The translations under genes and the position numbers were made by a program. The notes below the pieces were generated by a model that saw nothing but the letters and a program-made list of their open reading frames with translations, was not told where the DNA came from and did no database searches. From a bacterium (GTDB lineage: Bacteria; Chlamydiota; Chlamydiia; Chlamydiales; 2-12-FULL-49-11), in assembly GCA_022600215.1 (NCBI GenBank), contig JAHZKV010000126.1, forward strand, positions 1 to 9,342: a stretch of DNA of 9,342 nt, read 5' to 3'. Position 1 is the first letter of the stretch. Every line of letters begins with the position of its first letter. Of this stretch, positions 1 through 7,931 are shown piece after piece.

Positions 1-71
1 AATACAGTCAAAAAAGAAATTAAAACAACTGAAATGATTAATCTATTTTTTAAATCGGCAAACTTTTCCAT
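1..71 (-). CDS. cdsA: Probable phosphatidate cytidylyltransferase CdsA, N-terminal 23 residues only
   Basis: An open frame starts with the ATG at 71-69 and runs off the left edge, giving MEKFADLKNRLIISVVLISF followed by LTV. The ATG shares one base with the uppS stop codon (TAATG), and a strong Shine-Dalgarno sequence (GGGAG) lies five bases upstream inside the last uppS codons, so translation is probably coupled. A short charged start ending in 'LKNR' followed by a hydrophobic helix is what CdsA N-termini look like. CdsA is the membrane enzyme that makes CDP-diacylglycerol from phosphatidate and CTP, and in Chlamydia as I recall cdsA directly follows uppS. The name rests mainly on this gene order; 23 residues alone cannot prove it. 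The rest of the gene lies outside the window. Confidence 0.7.
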   Translation of the reverse strand, partial: MEKFADLKNRLIISVVLISFLTV

Positions 72-80
72 TATACTCCC
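64..80 (-). promoter_or_regulatory. Ribosome binding site and start of the probable cdsA, embedded in the end of uppS
   Basis: On the minus strand this reads GGGAGTATAATGGAAAA: the Shine-Dalgarno core GGGAG, a five-base spacer, the overlapping TAATG stop/start, and codon 2. The same 17 bases occur again at 8314-8330 at the start of the 117-residue membrane-protein gene. The arrangement supports translational coupling between uppS and the next gene. Confidence 0.7.
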
Positions 81-817
81 AACCTTTTTTGACGCTCACC
101 ATATTCTACTATCGCGTCTTTAAAATCTTTTACGGTAAAATCAGGCCAGAACTCTTTTGCAATATACATTTCTGTGTAAGAAATCTGCCATAGTAAAAAA
201 TTACTTACCCTTTGCTCTCCACTTGTCCGAATCAATAAGTCTGGATCTTTCCAAGCAGAAGTATACAGATAGCTTCCAACTACCTCTTCACTGATGTCCT
301 CCTCAAGAAGCTTTCCTGCTGCGACATCCTTTACTATCGATTTCACCGCAGAAGTTATATCATCACGACCGCCATAATTAATAGCTAAGACAAGCTCTAA
401 TGTATCCCCCATCTTCGTCGCCTCCTTCACATTGTATAAAAGAGTTTTTAAAGAAGTGGGGAAAGGAGATAGATCTCCAATAGTAGAAAGACGTATTCCA
501 TTTTTCAACATCATGGGACACATCTCTTGCAAGTACATCTCAAAAATATGAAATAAAGATTGAATCTCTGGATCACTCCTTAGCCAATTTTCTGTAGAAA
601 ATGCGTAAACCGTCAAAACTTTAACTCCAAAGCTCACTGCAGCTTCGGTGATTTTCAAAAGATTTTTTGCACCTTCAATATGACCTTGCTCTATCGTCAT
701 ACTCTCTTTCTGCGCAAAACGGCGATTGCCATCCATGATAATAGCAACATGTTCCGGGATCCTTCGATCCGCCAAAGGAGAAACCTCTACCTCTCTTTGG
801 GATGCCAGCTCGGTCAT
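71..817 (-). CDS. uppS: Isoprenyl transferase (undecaprenyl diphosphate synthase) UppS
   Basis: This is a cytosolic cis-prenyltransferase that adds isopentenyl diphosphate units to farnesyl diphosphate to build the C55 carrier used for cell-wall precursors. The 248-residue length is normal for the family. Family motifs are intact: MDGNRR with the catalytic Asp29, the GHIEGA segment with His46, FSTENW at 73-78 followed by Arg80, and the C-terminal block IRTSGEQRVSNFLLW at 196-210 with Arg197, Arg203, Ser205 and then Glu216. These match E. coli UppS residues D26, H43, N74, W75, R77, R194, R200, S202 and E213 with a constant offset of three. The ATG at 817 follows a good AAGGA Shine-Dalgarno site. 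It lies divergent from secDF and upstream of, and overlapping by one base with, the probable cdsA gene. Undecaprenyl phosphate fits the reduced peptidoglycan pathway of chlamydiae. Confidence 0.97.
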   Translation of the reverse strand: MTELASQREVEVSPLADRRIPEHVAIIMDGNRRFAQKESMTIEQGHIEGAKNLLKITEAAVSFGVKVLTVYAFSTENWLRSDPEIQSLFHIFEMYLQEMCPMMLKNGIRLSTIGDLSPFPTSLKTLLYNVKEATKMGDTLELVLAINYGGRDDITSAVKSIVKDVAAGKLLEEDISEEVVGSYLYTSAWKDPDLLIRTSGEQRVSNFLLWQISYTEMYIAKEFWPDFTVKDFKDAIVEYGERQKRLGV

Positions 818-897
818 AATTTCCTTTTCAAAGATCTTGAATAACTTGACAGTTTATCAACTGGAAACTTTCTTTACCAGGATATTCTCGTGAGAGA

Positions 898-926
898 TTG
901 ACAAGGAGGGTAAAATGAGATAAACT
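898..926 (+). promoter_or_regulatory. Candidate sigma70/sigma66-type promoter for secDF
   Basis: A perfect TTGACA (898-903) is followed after exactly 17 bases by TAAACT (921-926), which matches four of six bases of TATAAT. Transcription would begin near 933 and leave a leader of about 30 bases before the secDF ATG at 964. A second TTGACA at 846-851 has no convincing -10 partner at a normal distance and overlaps a small inverted repeat (CAGTT, TATC, AACTG at 850-863). The main chlamydial sigma factor recognises sites close to the E. coli consensus. I saw no equally good promoter for uppS on the other strand. Confidence 0.4.
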
Positions 927-963
927 CTTTCTTTCATAAATCAATTTAGAGAGAAATAGCCCT

Positions 964-3900
964 ATGAAACCCGCTCAAAAAAGAAAAGCCCTCTTTGTTA
1001 TTCTTGCTGTTACTGCCCTCACTCTATACAATATTTTACCCACTTTATTCTTTTACGGAAATAATCTAAACGCGCCAATAACAAAAAGTAAGGCGCTTCA
1101 AGAAAGCAGAAAAATTGCAAATCGAGTAAACAATATCGAAAAAGAATCCAAAGACTGGATATATTCTTACTGTAAACTCCTAAAAGTCTCCCCCTCAAAA
1201 ATTATTTTTAAAAAGAAAACCCCTGAACTCATGAGTGTCTCTTTCCCAACGGAAAAACAAGCAAGAACATTCAAAACACACATGCAGCGTGCAGGCAATC
1301 TTATCCCCTTCTTTCCCAATCGCATCGTCCCCCTAGAGGTAAATAGCACCCGCGTAAACACGGATCTAGTAGACAATAAAGTTGTGGTATTAAAAAGAGA
1401 AGTACCCGTTCATTTTGATCAAAAAGATCCCTCTAAATACTTTGCATTTGTAGAAATGTATGATAAAGATGGAGCTCTTACTAATGAGTATAAGCTCACT
1501 CTTGAGAATAAAATATATGGAGTAGCTAAGGCAGCTATCGCACCTTCAAAAGCCGCTGTAAATGTGGAGCTTTCTATGGGCGAACCAGCTCCCTCTAGAA
1601 AAGTTCCATTTTTCTTAGAGATTGCAAACACCATTATATCTTATGATAAAATCTTCAAAAACAATAAAGATCTTCGTGATCAATTTTTTGCTAGAGTCTT
1701 TCATTCAAAAAACTACTCAACAAAAGAGCTCTATCAAAAAGCCATTGCAGGACTCCAGTCCGCAAAAGATAGCATTGTCACCAAAAAAATTGCTTTGCAA
1801 GAGAAAATCGAGAAAGAGCATCTGGATGCAAATGACCGCTCTATCTTTGAGGTTTCCTCCCTACAAACTCATCTAAGACAAGAAAAAACTCTTCTTGCAG
1901 GACTTACGCTCTTACAAAATAACCAATCAGCATTTACTAAAATTGCCAACTTTACCACCAATGAAGAACTCCGCTCCAATTTAAAAAACGGTAGCATCGA
2001 AAATGGCAATAACTTCAGCGTGGACACCCATCAAAATAATGCCGTGATTACTGGGCTAAAAATTGACTACAAAGCTCAAAAAGTTGAGGTAGAAATCAAC
2101 CAAAATCTTCTGGATTTTGCAAAAACAAAAAGCCTAAAAGAACAGCAAAAAATCAATGGCCTTATTTACGATCAAATAGCACTTCTTAAATCAGAAACTG
2201 GCGAAGAAATAAAAAAGAATGGATTAGAATTTCACATCAATCTCGCAGGGCTAGAAGGCGCTAAAAGCATCCTCACCCTCAATTTGAAAGAAGTGGCAAA
2301 AACAAGAATGAGCTCCATAAAAAGCGTGCTCTCTGACTACTGGAAAAGAGAGTCCGATACTCTCAGTCAAAAAAACTACGAAATTATTTCTTGGAATGAT
2401 TTTCAAAGTCTTCCGGAAAAGGATAAGCACTTTAAACTTACCGTTTACTCTCCTGTCCTAGAAAAGGGCGAGGCTCCTTCTGGATTCCACAAAAACTCCA
2501 TTTACATCATTGGAAAAGATCTTTTACTCCTCTACGAAAACCTCACCACTCAAAATCAAATGGAAGAGGGGTCTGCTGTTCAAGAAGATCTAATGGCACT
2601 TTCTGCTCTTTTGAATCAGTATGGTGCAAGAACTTATATGGGAAGCTCCTACCCATTTGATAAAGAGTTCAAAGCAGACTTAATCTTTGAAGTACCAGAT
2701 TATGCTGCTTCCTTGATTCAAGCAACTAGAGAGAACTTTGAAATAGGGAGTGGTGCTACCGTTGCAGCTCTTGAGCTTTCTGATGTGAGAAATCGCATCT
2801 TAACGCAAAACAAAATTGAGGATGATGAACACAAAGCTTTACTTCAATGGAAAGATGACTACAACAGCTCCATAGCAAACCCAAAGTCGGAAGGACATAT
2901 GTTTATCCCTGCTCCCACCAAGAGCACTTTTTTGAATAACATTGCCCTATCTACAAAAAAATACTTCCGCGGAGATGAGCGTAAAATCTTACACTTCGGA
3001 ATGGATATGACTGGTGGAAGAACCGTTCGTGTTGCACTGAAAAATAAGCAAAACAAAGTAGTTACAAAAGAAGCTGACCTATCACAAGGGATCAACGAGT
3101 TGTACCGCAGAGTAAATAAGATGGGTGTTTCTGACGTAACCATTCGAAGAGAAGGTTCTCACATCTCCCTAGACTTTCCAGCCTCTCAAAGTCTATCTGC
3201 ATCGGAGTTGATCACCTCATCCTCGATGACTTTTCACATCGTAAATGAAAAATTTTCTTATTATAACAAAGATGTTGCAAATCCATTAAATCGTTTCTTA
3301 CAAGAAGTATGGAATGAGGCACTAGTTACTGGTAAAACAGACGCGCAAAGTATCAACCGCATTGCCTTTGCCCACCTTTATGGTGATAAAGAAGATGGCA
3401 AAGCATTAGCGCGAAGTGATGCAGGACGTGCGCTTATCGATCAAGGACTCGAGCTTGCAGATCCTGATGCAACAGAAATAAGCTCCAACTTCAATGACAC
3501 CATCTCTAAAATTGGTGTATTAGAAGGAAAAAGCTATAAAGATTGGTTTGGCGCTGCAAATCCACTGGTTGTACTTATGAACAACTACGCTCTTGAAGGA
3601 GCCTCCCTAAAAGAAGTGAACTCTGGCTACGATCCAACATCTGGAAACTACCTAGCTTTTACCATCCGCTCATCCATTAAGGGAGAAAGTGGCGCTATCG
3701 AGGATCCTAGAGAGACACTTTACAATTGGACCTCTGTCTTTGCAACCTCTCAGCTAACTGATGAAAAATACGCTTCCTACACAGGTGGCCAAGGATGGCG
3801 CCTAGCAGCAATTTTAAACGGTCGCATCATTTCCATGCCAAGACTTGGTGATGCTCTAAAAGATAGCGGAAGAATAACTGGATCCTTCACTCAAAAAGAA

Positions 3901-5529
3901 GTAGCAAGACTTGCTGCAGATTTGCGCGCAGGATCACTTACCTATACTCCAGAAATTATCTCTGAAGAGTCTATCAGTCCAGACCTTGGTCAGCAAGAAA
4001 GATCACAAGGGATCTTTGCAACAGGTGTTGCGTTCCTTGCTGTCATCTCTTTGATGGTATTCTACTACCGGTTTGCAGGTGTAATTGCTTCTGTAGCAGT
4101 AGTATTTAACATCCTCATTATTTGGGCTGTATTACAAAATTTAGGAGCATCCCTCACCTTACCAGGAATTGCAGGGATTATCCTAACGATCGGTATGGCG
4201 GTCGATGCAAATGTTCTTATCTTTGAAAGAATACGCGAAGAACAAGAGGCACATGGCGATCTGGGAAGGGCTATTTCTGAGGGATACAAAAAAGCTTTCA
4301 CAGCGATTTTTGATTCTAATATCACTACGATTATAGCTGCCCTTATCTTGTTAAACTTTGACGCAGGACCAGTAAAAGGATTTGCGCTAACATTGATTAT
4401 CGGAATTGTTTCCTCGATGTTCACTGCGCTGTACATGACACGTACTTTCTTTAACTATTGGTATAAGCGAGGAAAAGAGCAGTCACTAAAAATGCTCAAC
4501 CTCATTCCAAACACTGGTATTTCCTTCATGAAGTACGGAAAAATTGCAACAATTGCATCCGTAGTCATGATGGTTATTGGAGGGATCACTCTCTTTGAGC
4601 AACGCTCTACCCTCTTCGGAATGGATTTCACTGGCGGAATGACCCTTCAAGTAGAAGTGGATGGAAGTAAAGACCCAAAACTAGCCGTTGAAAATGCCCT
4701 AGCAAATGCAGGTATCGCCTCTTCTGAGTACAACATCCGTACCCTAAAAGAATCTGGCGCATTAAAAATTTATCTTAGCAACTCCCTCAACAACCCAGGA
4801 AGACCTTTTGCAGATCTTCAAAGAGTTTCTGATATGCATGATGTCACCTACTCCTTTGAGAAGAATGCAAAACTCTCCAAGTTTGTGCAAATTCTACATG
4901 CCTCCGGGGTAGAACTTACTCAGCATTCTAAAGAAATATTGGATAAAAACTTTACCAATATCTCTGGACAAATGTCTGACACCATGAGGAATAATGCAAT
5001 CATCGGTTTAGTGTTGGCGCTTATTGCTATCTTAATATACATAACCATCCGATTTGAATTTACCTATGCCATCTCTGCAACCATAGGCCTCGCCTTCGAT
5101 TTGGTCCTCACCCTCGCAGTGCTTGGTATTTGTAAAGCGTTTGGTCTTCCCCTATCTATTGATCTTAATACGGTAGCTGCGCTGATGACCATCATAGGAT
5201 ACTCATTGAATGATACAATCATCGTCTTTGACAGAATACGTAGCGATCTAAAAGTAAAAAAGACCACTACGTTCAAAGATATCATCAATCTATCGCTCAA
5301 TAAAACTCTATCGAGAACTATCATGACATCGCTCACTACCCTTGTAGTGCTGCTATCTCTTGTGATTCTTGGTGGAAAATCTATCTTCAACTTCTCCTTC
5401 CTCATGATGATGGGAGTGATCATAGGTACCCTGTCCACACTCTTTATTGCGAGCACTTTCCTCCTCTTGTTCCGTGGGTCTAAGAAGACGAAAAAGCATC
5501 AGTCTGCAAAGATTGTCTCTATTTCTTAG
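964..5529 (+). CDS. secDF: Fused protein-export membrane protein SecD-SecF with a very large N-terminal periplasmic region
   Basis: SecD and SecF use the proton gradient to help the SecYEG/SecA machine finish export across the inner membrane. Here both are one protein of 1521 residues. Membrane helix 1 is at about 8-30. A region of about 640 residues follows, with a likely coiled coil near 255-320. The SecD core then starts at HFGMDMTGG (677-685), continues through GVSDVTIRR and RLAAILNGRIISMP, and ends with RAGSLTYTPEI before helices from about 1017 to 1165, including MAVDANVLIFERI with Asp1081. SecF begins near 1189 and has FGMDFTGG (Asp1221) and SLNDTIIVFDRIR (Asp1417) in its helices. Asp1081 and Asp1417 align with the acidic residues needed for function in E. 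coli (D519 and D213). SecD plus SecF of E. coli total about 940 residues, so the excess is nearly all in the N-terminal region; chlamydial SecDF is also long (about 1400, from memory). The ATG at 964 has only a weak Shine-Dalgarno (GAGAG, ten bases upstream), but the first helix fits this start. Confidence 0.96.
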   Translation: MKPAQKRKALFVILAVTALTLYNILPTLFFYGNNLNAPITKSKALQESRKIANRVNNIEKESKDWIYSYCKLLKVSPSKIIFKKKTPELMSVSFPTEKQARTFKTHMQRAGNLIPFFPNRIVPLEVNSTRVNTDLVDNKVVVLKREVPVHFDQKDPSKYFAFVEMYDKDGALTNEYKLTLENKIYGVAKAAIAPSKAAVNVELSMGEPAPSRKVPFFLEIANTIISYDKIFKNNKDLRDQFFARVFHSKNYSTKELYQKAIAGLQSAKDSIVTKKIALQEKIEKEHLDANDRSIFEVSSLQTHLRQEKTLLAGLTLLQNNQSAFTKIANFTTNEELRSNLKNGSIENGNNFSVDTHQNNAVITGLKIDYKAQKVEVEINQNLLDFAKTKSLKEQQKINGLIYDQIALLKSETGEEIKKNGLEFHINLAGLEGAKSILTLNLKEVAKTRMSSIKSVLSDYWKRESDTLSQKNYEIISWNDFQSLPEKDKHFKLTVYSPVLEKGEAPSGFHKNSIYIIGKDLLLLYENLTTQNQMEEGSAVQEDLMALSALLNQYGARTYMGSSYPFDKEFKADLIFEVPDYAASLIQATRENFEIGSGATVAALELSDVRNRILTQNKIEDDEHKALLQWKDDYNSSIANPKSEGHMFIPAPTKSTFLNNIALSTKKYFRGDERKILHFGMDMTGGRTVRVALKNKQNKVVTKEADLSQGINELYRRVNKMGVSDVTIRREGSHISLDFPASQSLSASELITSSSMTFHIVNEKFSYYNKDVANPLNRFLQEVWNEALVTGKTDAQSINRIAFAHLYGDKEDGKALARSDAGRALIDQGLELADPDATEISSNFNDTISKIGVLEGKSYKDWFGAANPLVVLMNNYALEGASLKEVNSGYDPTSGNYLAFTIRSSIKGESGAIEDPRETLYNWTSVFATSQLTDEKYASYTGGQGWRLAAILNGRIISMPRLGDALKDSGRITGSFTQKEVARLAADLRAGSLTYTPEIISEESISPDLGQQERSQGIFATGVAFLAVISLMVFYYRFAGVIASVAVVFNILIIWAVLQNLGASLTLPGIAGIILTIGMAVDANVLIFERIREEQEAHGDLGRAISEGYKKAFTAIFDSNITTIIAALILLNFDAGPVKGFALTLIIGIVSSMFTALYMTRTFFNYWYKRGKEQSLKMLNLIPNTGISFMKYGKIATIASVVMMVIGGITLFEQRSTLFGMDFTGGMTLQVEVDGSKDPKLAVENALANAGIASSEYNIRTLKESGALKIYLSNSLNNPGRPFADLQRVSDMHDVTYSFEKNAKLSKFVQILHASGVELTQHSKEILDKNFTNISGQMSDTMRNNAIIGLVLALIAILIYITIRFEFTYAISATIGLAFDLVLTLAVLGICKAFGLPLSIDLNTVAALMTIIGYSLNDTIIVFDRIRSDLKVKKTTTFKDIINLSLNKTLSRTIMTSLTTLVVLLSLVILGGKSIFNFSFLMMMGVIIGTLSTLFIASTFLLLFRGSKKTKKHQSAKIVSIS

Positions 5530-5545
5530 GGCTCTGCCCTAAGAA
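5523..5545 (+). terminator. Perfect 10-bp hairpin overlapping the secDF stop codon
   Basis: The arms TTCTTAGGGC (5523-5532) and GCCCTAAGAA (5536-5545) pair perfectly around the loop TCT. The TAG stop of secDF lies inside the left arm. No T-run follows directly; the nearest T-run (eight T) is at 5586-5593, after a second hairpin region. It is probably the first part of a composite terminator or of a dispersed palindromic repeat of the GGGCTCTGCCC kind. Confidence 0.6.
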
Positions 5546-5552
5546 TCCGGAA

Positions 5553-5593
5553 AAGGGTTATTACCCTCCTGCAAACCCTTGGTGGTTTTTTTT
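5553..5593 (+). terminator. Candidate factor-independent terminator of secDF with two alternative stems
   Basis: AAGGGTT (5553-5559) can pair with AACCCTT (5574-5580), leaving a 14-base loop, and the stem is followed by GGTGG and eight T at 5586-5593. The same left arm can instead form AGGGT (5554-5558) with ACCCT (5563-5567) around TATT. The T-run itself is the left arm of a third stem, TTTTTTTCG (5587-5595) with CGAAAAAAA (5600-5608). I read the whole as the end of the secDF transcript. The alternative pairings are unusual and are listed as a finding. Confidence 0.5.
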
Positions 5594-5646
5594 CGCATAC
5601 GAAAAAAATAATTTGAGCCTCCCCCTCCGAGTAAAAGAGTTGAAAA

Positions 5647-5652
5647 TATAAT
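5647..5652 (+). promoter_or_regulatory. Perfect TATAAT -10 box upstream of recJ
   Basis: TATAAT at 5647-5652 lies 22 bases before the recJ ATG. At the standard 17-base spacing there is no recognisable -35 sequence, only C-rich bases (around 5624-5629); a TTGAGC at 5613-5618 is too far away. Transcription from here would start around 5659 and give a leader of only about 16 bases. The terminator-like structures just upstream support the idea that recJ needs its own promoter. Confidence 0.4.
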
Positions 5653-5674
5653 GAGATTCAGGTAACCTTGCCGC

Positions 5675-7420
5675 ATGCAACAGAAACAGTCACACTCAAA
5701 CCTCTTGTGGGTTTACCCCACAAAAAATCATACATTACGTGATTTTTTCGTTTCTGAGTTTCACATACACCCAGCAACTGCTCAAGTATTGGTATCTAGA
5801 AAATTTACTAAAAAGACTGATGTACACAAATTTCTTTATTCCAAGCTACCACATCTTATACCACCAGAAAAACTCAGCGAAATTGATATTGCAACCAACC
5901 GTCTGTACGATGCCCTAAAAAAAGGGGAAAGTATCCTTATCTTTGGAGATAACGACGTAGACGGAATCACCGGAACCACCCTTTTAGTAGATTTTTTACG
6001 CGCCCTAGGTGCTAACGTTTACTTCTACATTGTTTCTAGAACAAGCGATCGAGGAAACACCATCCTCGACTCGATGGAATATGCACAAGAGCAAAATTGT
6101 AAACTTCTTATCACGGTAGATTGCGGTATTACCGCAGCAGACGAAATTGAAGAATTTGCAAAAAAAGGGATCGATGTGATCATTACCGATCACCACGAAC
6201 CAACAGATCGAATTCCACATTGCGTTGCTACTCTCAACCCAAAGCTCAAGGGCAGTAAATATGTAAACAAAGATTTAACAGGAGTAGGAGTAGCCTTTAA
6301 ATTTGCACATGCCATGATGAACATGCTCGCAAAAAAAGGCGAAGTACAAGCGGACTTGATCGACCTTCGCCGCTACCTAGACCTTGTCGCCCTAGGCACC
6401 ATCTCCGACATGGGTGCCCTCACCGGGGAAAATCGTATTTTAGTGCGCTACGGAATTGAGCAACTTCGCAAAACACAACGAATTGGCCTTCTTAAGTTGA
6501 TCCATGTTTCTGATGTAAACCCTGAAGAAATCACTACCACCGATGTTGCCTCTAAAGTAGCTCCCCGCCTTAACAGTCTTGGACGTATCGACGATCCAGT
6601 AAAAGGGGTAAACCTCCTTCTTGTTCGCGATATGGGAGAAGCAGAATCCCTTGCTCGCGACCTGGACATGATGAACCAAAAAAGACAGCGCATTGAAAGA
6701 AAGGACACAGAAAATCTCGATAAAGTGATCTCTGATAATCCCGGCATTGTTCGTGACAAAGCAATCGTTTTGCACTCCTACACATGGCACTCAGGAATTA
6801 TTGCTATCCTTGCCACCAAAATTTCTAAACTCTACAACAAACCAACCGTTGTAATTACCATCAAAGATGGTATCGGCAAAGGATCTATCCGCACCATCCC
6901 AGAGTTTCCTGTTTTAGATGTGCTCAAACAAAATAAAGATCTACTCCTTAATTTTGGCGGACATGATTATGCATGTGGCCTTACCATTAAAGAAGAAAAT
7001 ATTCCCGCTCTAAAAGAGCGTTTTATCACAGCTGCAGGGCGCCACCTGAAAGAAAGGGACGTGCTACCAAAACTCTATCTAGATGCACAAATTTCCTTTA
7101 AGGACCTCACCTTCGAATTTTTGGAATCCCTCACCCTCCTTGAACCATATGGAATGGAGAACCCACACGTTACCCTTTTTGCAACAGCAAGACAAGTGCA
7201 CCCACCAAAAATTATTGGAAAAAATCACCTGAAATTTTCCCTCGAAGATGGCGACCGCTACCTCGAAGGAATTGGATTCAATATGGCTAACAGAAAACCA
7301 TCGCTAGTAAAGAAAAATCTCAAGCTACTTATCGCCTTCACGCCGCATATCAACATCTACCTCAACAAATCCTCCATCCAACTACAGATAAAAGATTTTA
7401 TCGTTCTTGAGGACGAGTAG
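5675..7420 (+). CDS. recJ: Single-stranded-DNA-specific exonuclease RecJ
   Basis: RecJ degrades single-stranded DNA 5' to 3' in recombinational repair, mismatch repair and rescue of stalled forks. The 581-residue protein shows the full family layout. The DHH phosphoesterase core has motif I FGDNDVDG (Asp92, Asp94, Asp96), motif II VDCG (Asp149), motif III DHH (172-174), motif IV GTISDMG (Asp245) and APRLNSLGR (296-304). The DHHA1 half follows with GKGSIRT and GGH (428-430), and the C-terminal part resembles the RecJ OB-fold region. All metal-binding acidic residues expected from structures of bacterial RecJ are present. An in-frame stop lies just upstream (5663-5665), so the ATG at 5675 is the earliest possible ATG start; its Shine-Dalgarno is weak (AGG about 11 bases upstream). 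The 3' end overlaps the convergent gene at 7398-7871 by 23 bases, and I see no terminator after it on the plus strand. It lies between secDF and the euo side, as in Chlamydia. Confidence 0.97.
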   Translation: MQQKQSHSNLLWVYPTKNHTLRDFFVSEFHIHPATAQVLVSRKFTKKTDVHKFLYSKLPHLIPPEKLSEIDIATNRLYDALKKGESILIFGDNDVDGITGTTLLVDFLRALGANVYFYIVSRTSDRGNTILDSMEYAQEQNCKLLITVDCGITAADEIEEFAKKGIDVIITDHHEPTDRIPHCVATLNPKLKGSKYVNKDLTGVGVAFKFAHAMMNMLAKKGEVQADLIDLRRYLDLVALGTISDMGALTGENRILVRYGIEQLRKTQRIGLLKLIHVSDVNPEEITTTDVASKVAPRLNSLGRIDDPVKGVNLLLVRDMGEAESLARDLDMMNQKRQRIERKDTENLDKVISDNPGIVRDKAIVLHSYTWHSGIIAILATKISKLYNKPTVVITIKDGIGKGSIRTIPEFPVLDVLKQNKDLLLNFGGHDYACGLTIKEENIPALKERFITAAGRHLKERDVLPKLYLDAQISFKDLTFEFLESLTLLEPYGMENPHVTLFATARQVHPPKIIGKNHLKFSLEDGDRYLEGIGFNMANRKPSLVKKNLKLLIAFTPHINIYLNKSSIQLQIKDFIVLEDE

Positions 7421-7871
7421 GAGTAATACGTCGCCCAGCTGGATTTTCTCCTGTCTGTGCATCTTGATCTCTAGTCTCAGGTTTACGAAGCAGAATTTCT
7501 TCATTTTCCATTCGACCACTAATTACTAAAACACGAGCAACTGCAGCAAGAAATAACAAGAAGCTGGTTCTCTGAACAGCTCCAAGTGTAGAGTCAGTTA
7601 CGATAGTGCGCATTTGCCTCCACTCAGAAGAGTATTCCACTATAAAGCCAGCTAAAGCTGTCAACGCAAAGGTAAAAAATGACCCAGCAATCTCATGGAT
7701 TCTTCTATCCGCAAGTACATTTTTTTGTTGCCTGTTAAGATCCTCTCTTGCTTGGATTTGCACTATCTTTCTACCAGCAAATATTGCAGATACTACGGTT
7801 GCAAACCCTACTAAACTAGCAGAAACACTAAAATCTTTTTTTATACCATTTTGCATCATTTGTGCGTACAT
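7398..7871 (-). CDS. Small membrane protein of unknown function, three predicted helices (157 aa)
   Basis: I do not recognise this protein. Predicted membrane helices are at about 14-33, 61-80 and 102-118. Helices 1 and 2 are joined by a strongly basic, polar loop (34-60, with GRKIVQIQARED and ADRRIHE). A hydrophilic tail (119-157) rich in charged residues, Pro, Thr and Gln ends in RPQER. By the positive-inside rule the first loop is probably cytosolic. A GGAG Shine-Dalgarno site lies eight bases before the ATG at 7871. The last seven codons and the stop lie within the end of recJ on the opposite strand, a 23-base tail-to-tail overlap. A terminator upstream (7932-7956) separates it from the 117-residue gene, so it probably has its own promoter in the AT-rich spacer. 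An opposing open frame at 7606-7878 has no ribosome site. The gene is likely real because of its ribosome site, helix pattern and place in a run of similar genes. Confidence 0.72.
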   Translation of the reverse strand: MYAQMMQNGIKKDFSVSASLVGFATVVSAIFAGRKIVQIQAREDLNRQQKNVLADRRIHEIAGSFFTFALTALAGFIVEYSSEWRQMRTIVTDSTLGAVQRTSFLLFLAAVARVLVISGRMENEEILLRKPETRDQDAQTGENPAGRRITPTRPQER

Positions 7872-7931
7872 ATATTAACTCCATTTTATTTACGGAATTA
7901 ATATTACAGATAATCATAATAAATATCTAAT

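Noticed and set aside
846..880. A second TTGACA at 846-851 as another secDF promoter
   Set aside because: No acceptable -10 sequence occurs 16-18 bases downstream.
4065..5456. Long minus-strand frames inside secDF (4065-4436 and 5064-5456)
   Set aside because: They are mirror frames of the SecD and SecF helices, which carry unmistakable family motifs on the plus strand.
5942..5965. RecJ motif I reads DNDVDG and not the common DYDADG, which might suggest a defective enzyme
   Set aside because: All three metal-binding Asp residues are kept, only variable positions differ, and every other motif is intact.
6440..6790. Overlapping minus-strand frames inside recJ
   Set aside because: recJ is intact on the plus strand with all its catalytic motifs; the opposing frames have no ribosome site or recognisable domain that I could see.
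7606..7878. A 90-codon plus-strand open frame opposite the 157-residue membrane-protein gene
   Set aside because: It has no ribosome site before its ATG, and its hydrophobic stretches are the complement of the membrane helices on the other strand. The minus-strand gene has a good ribosome site and fits the run of neighbouring genes.
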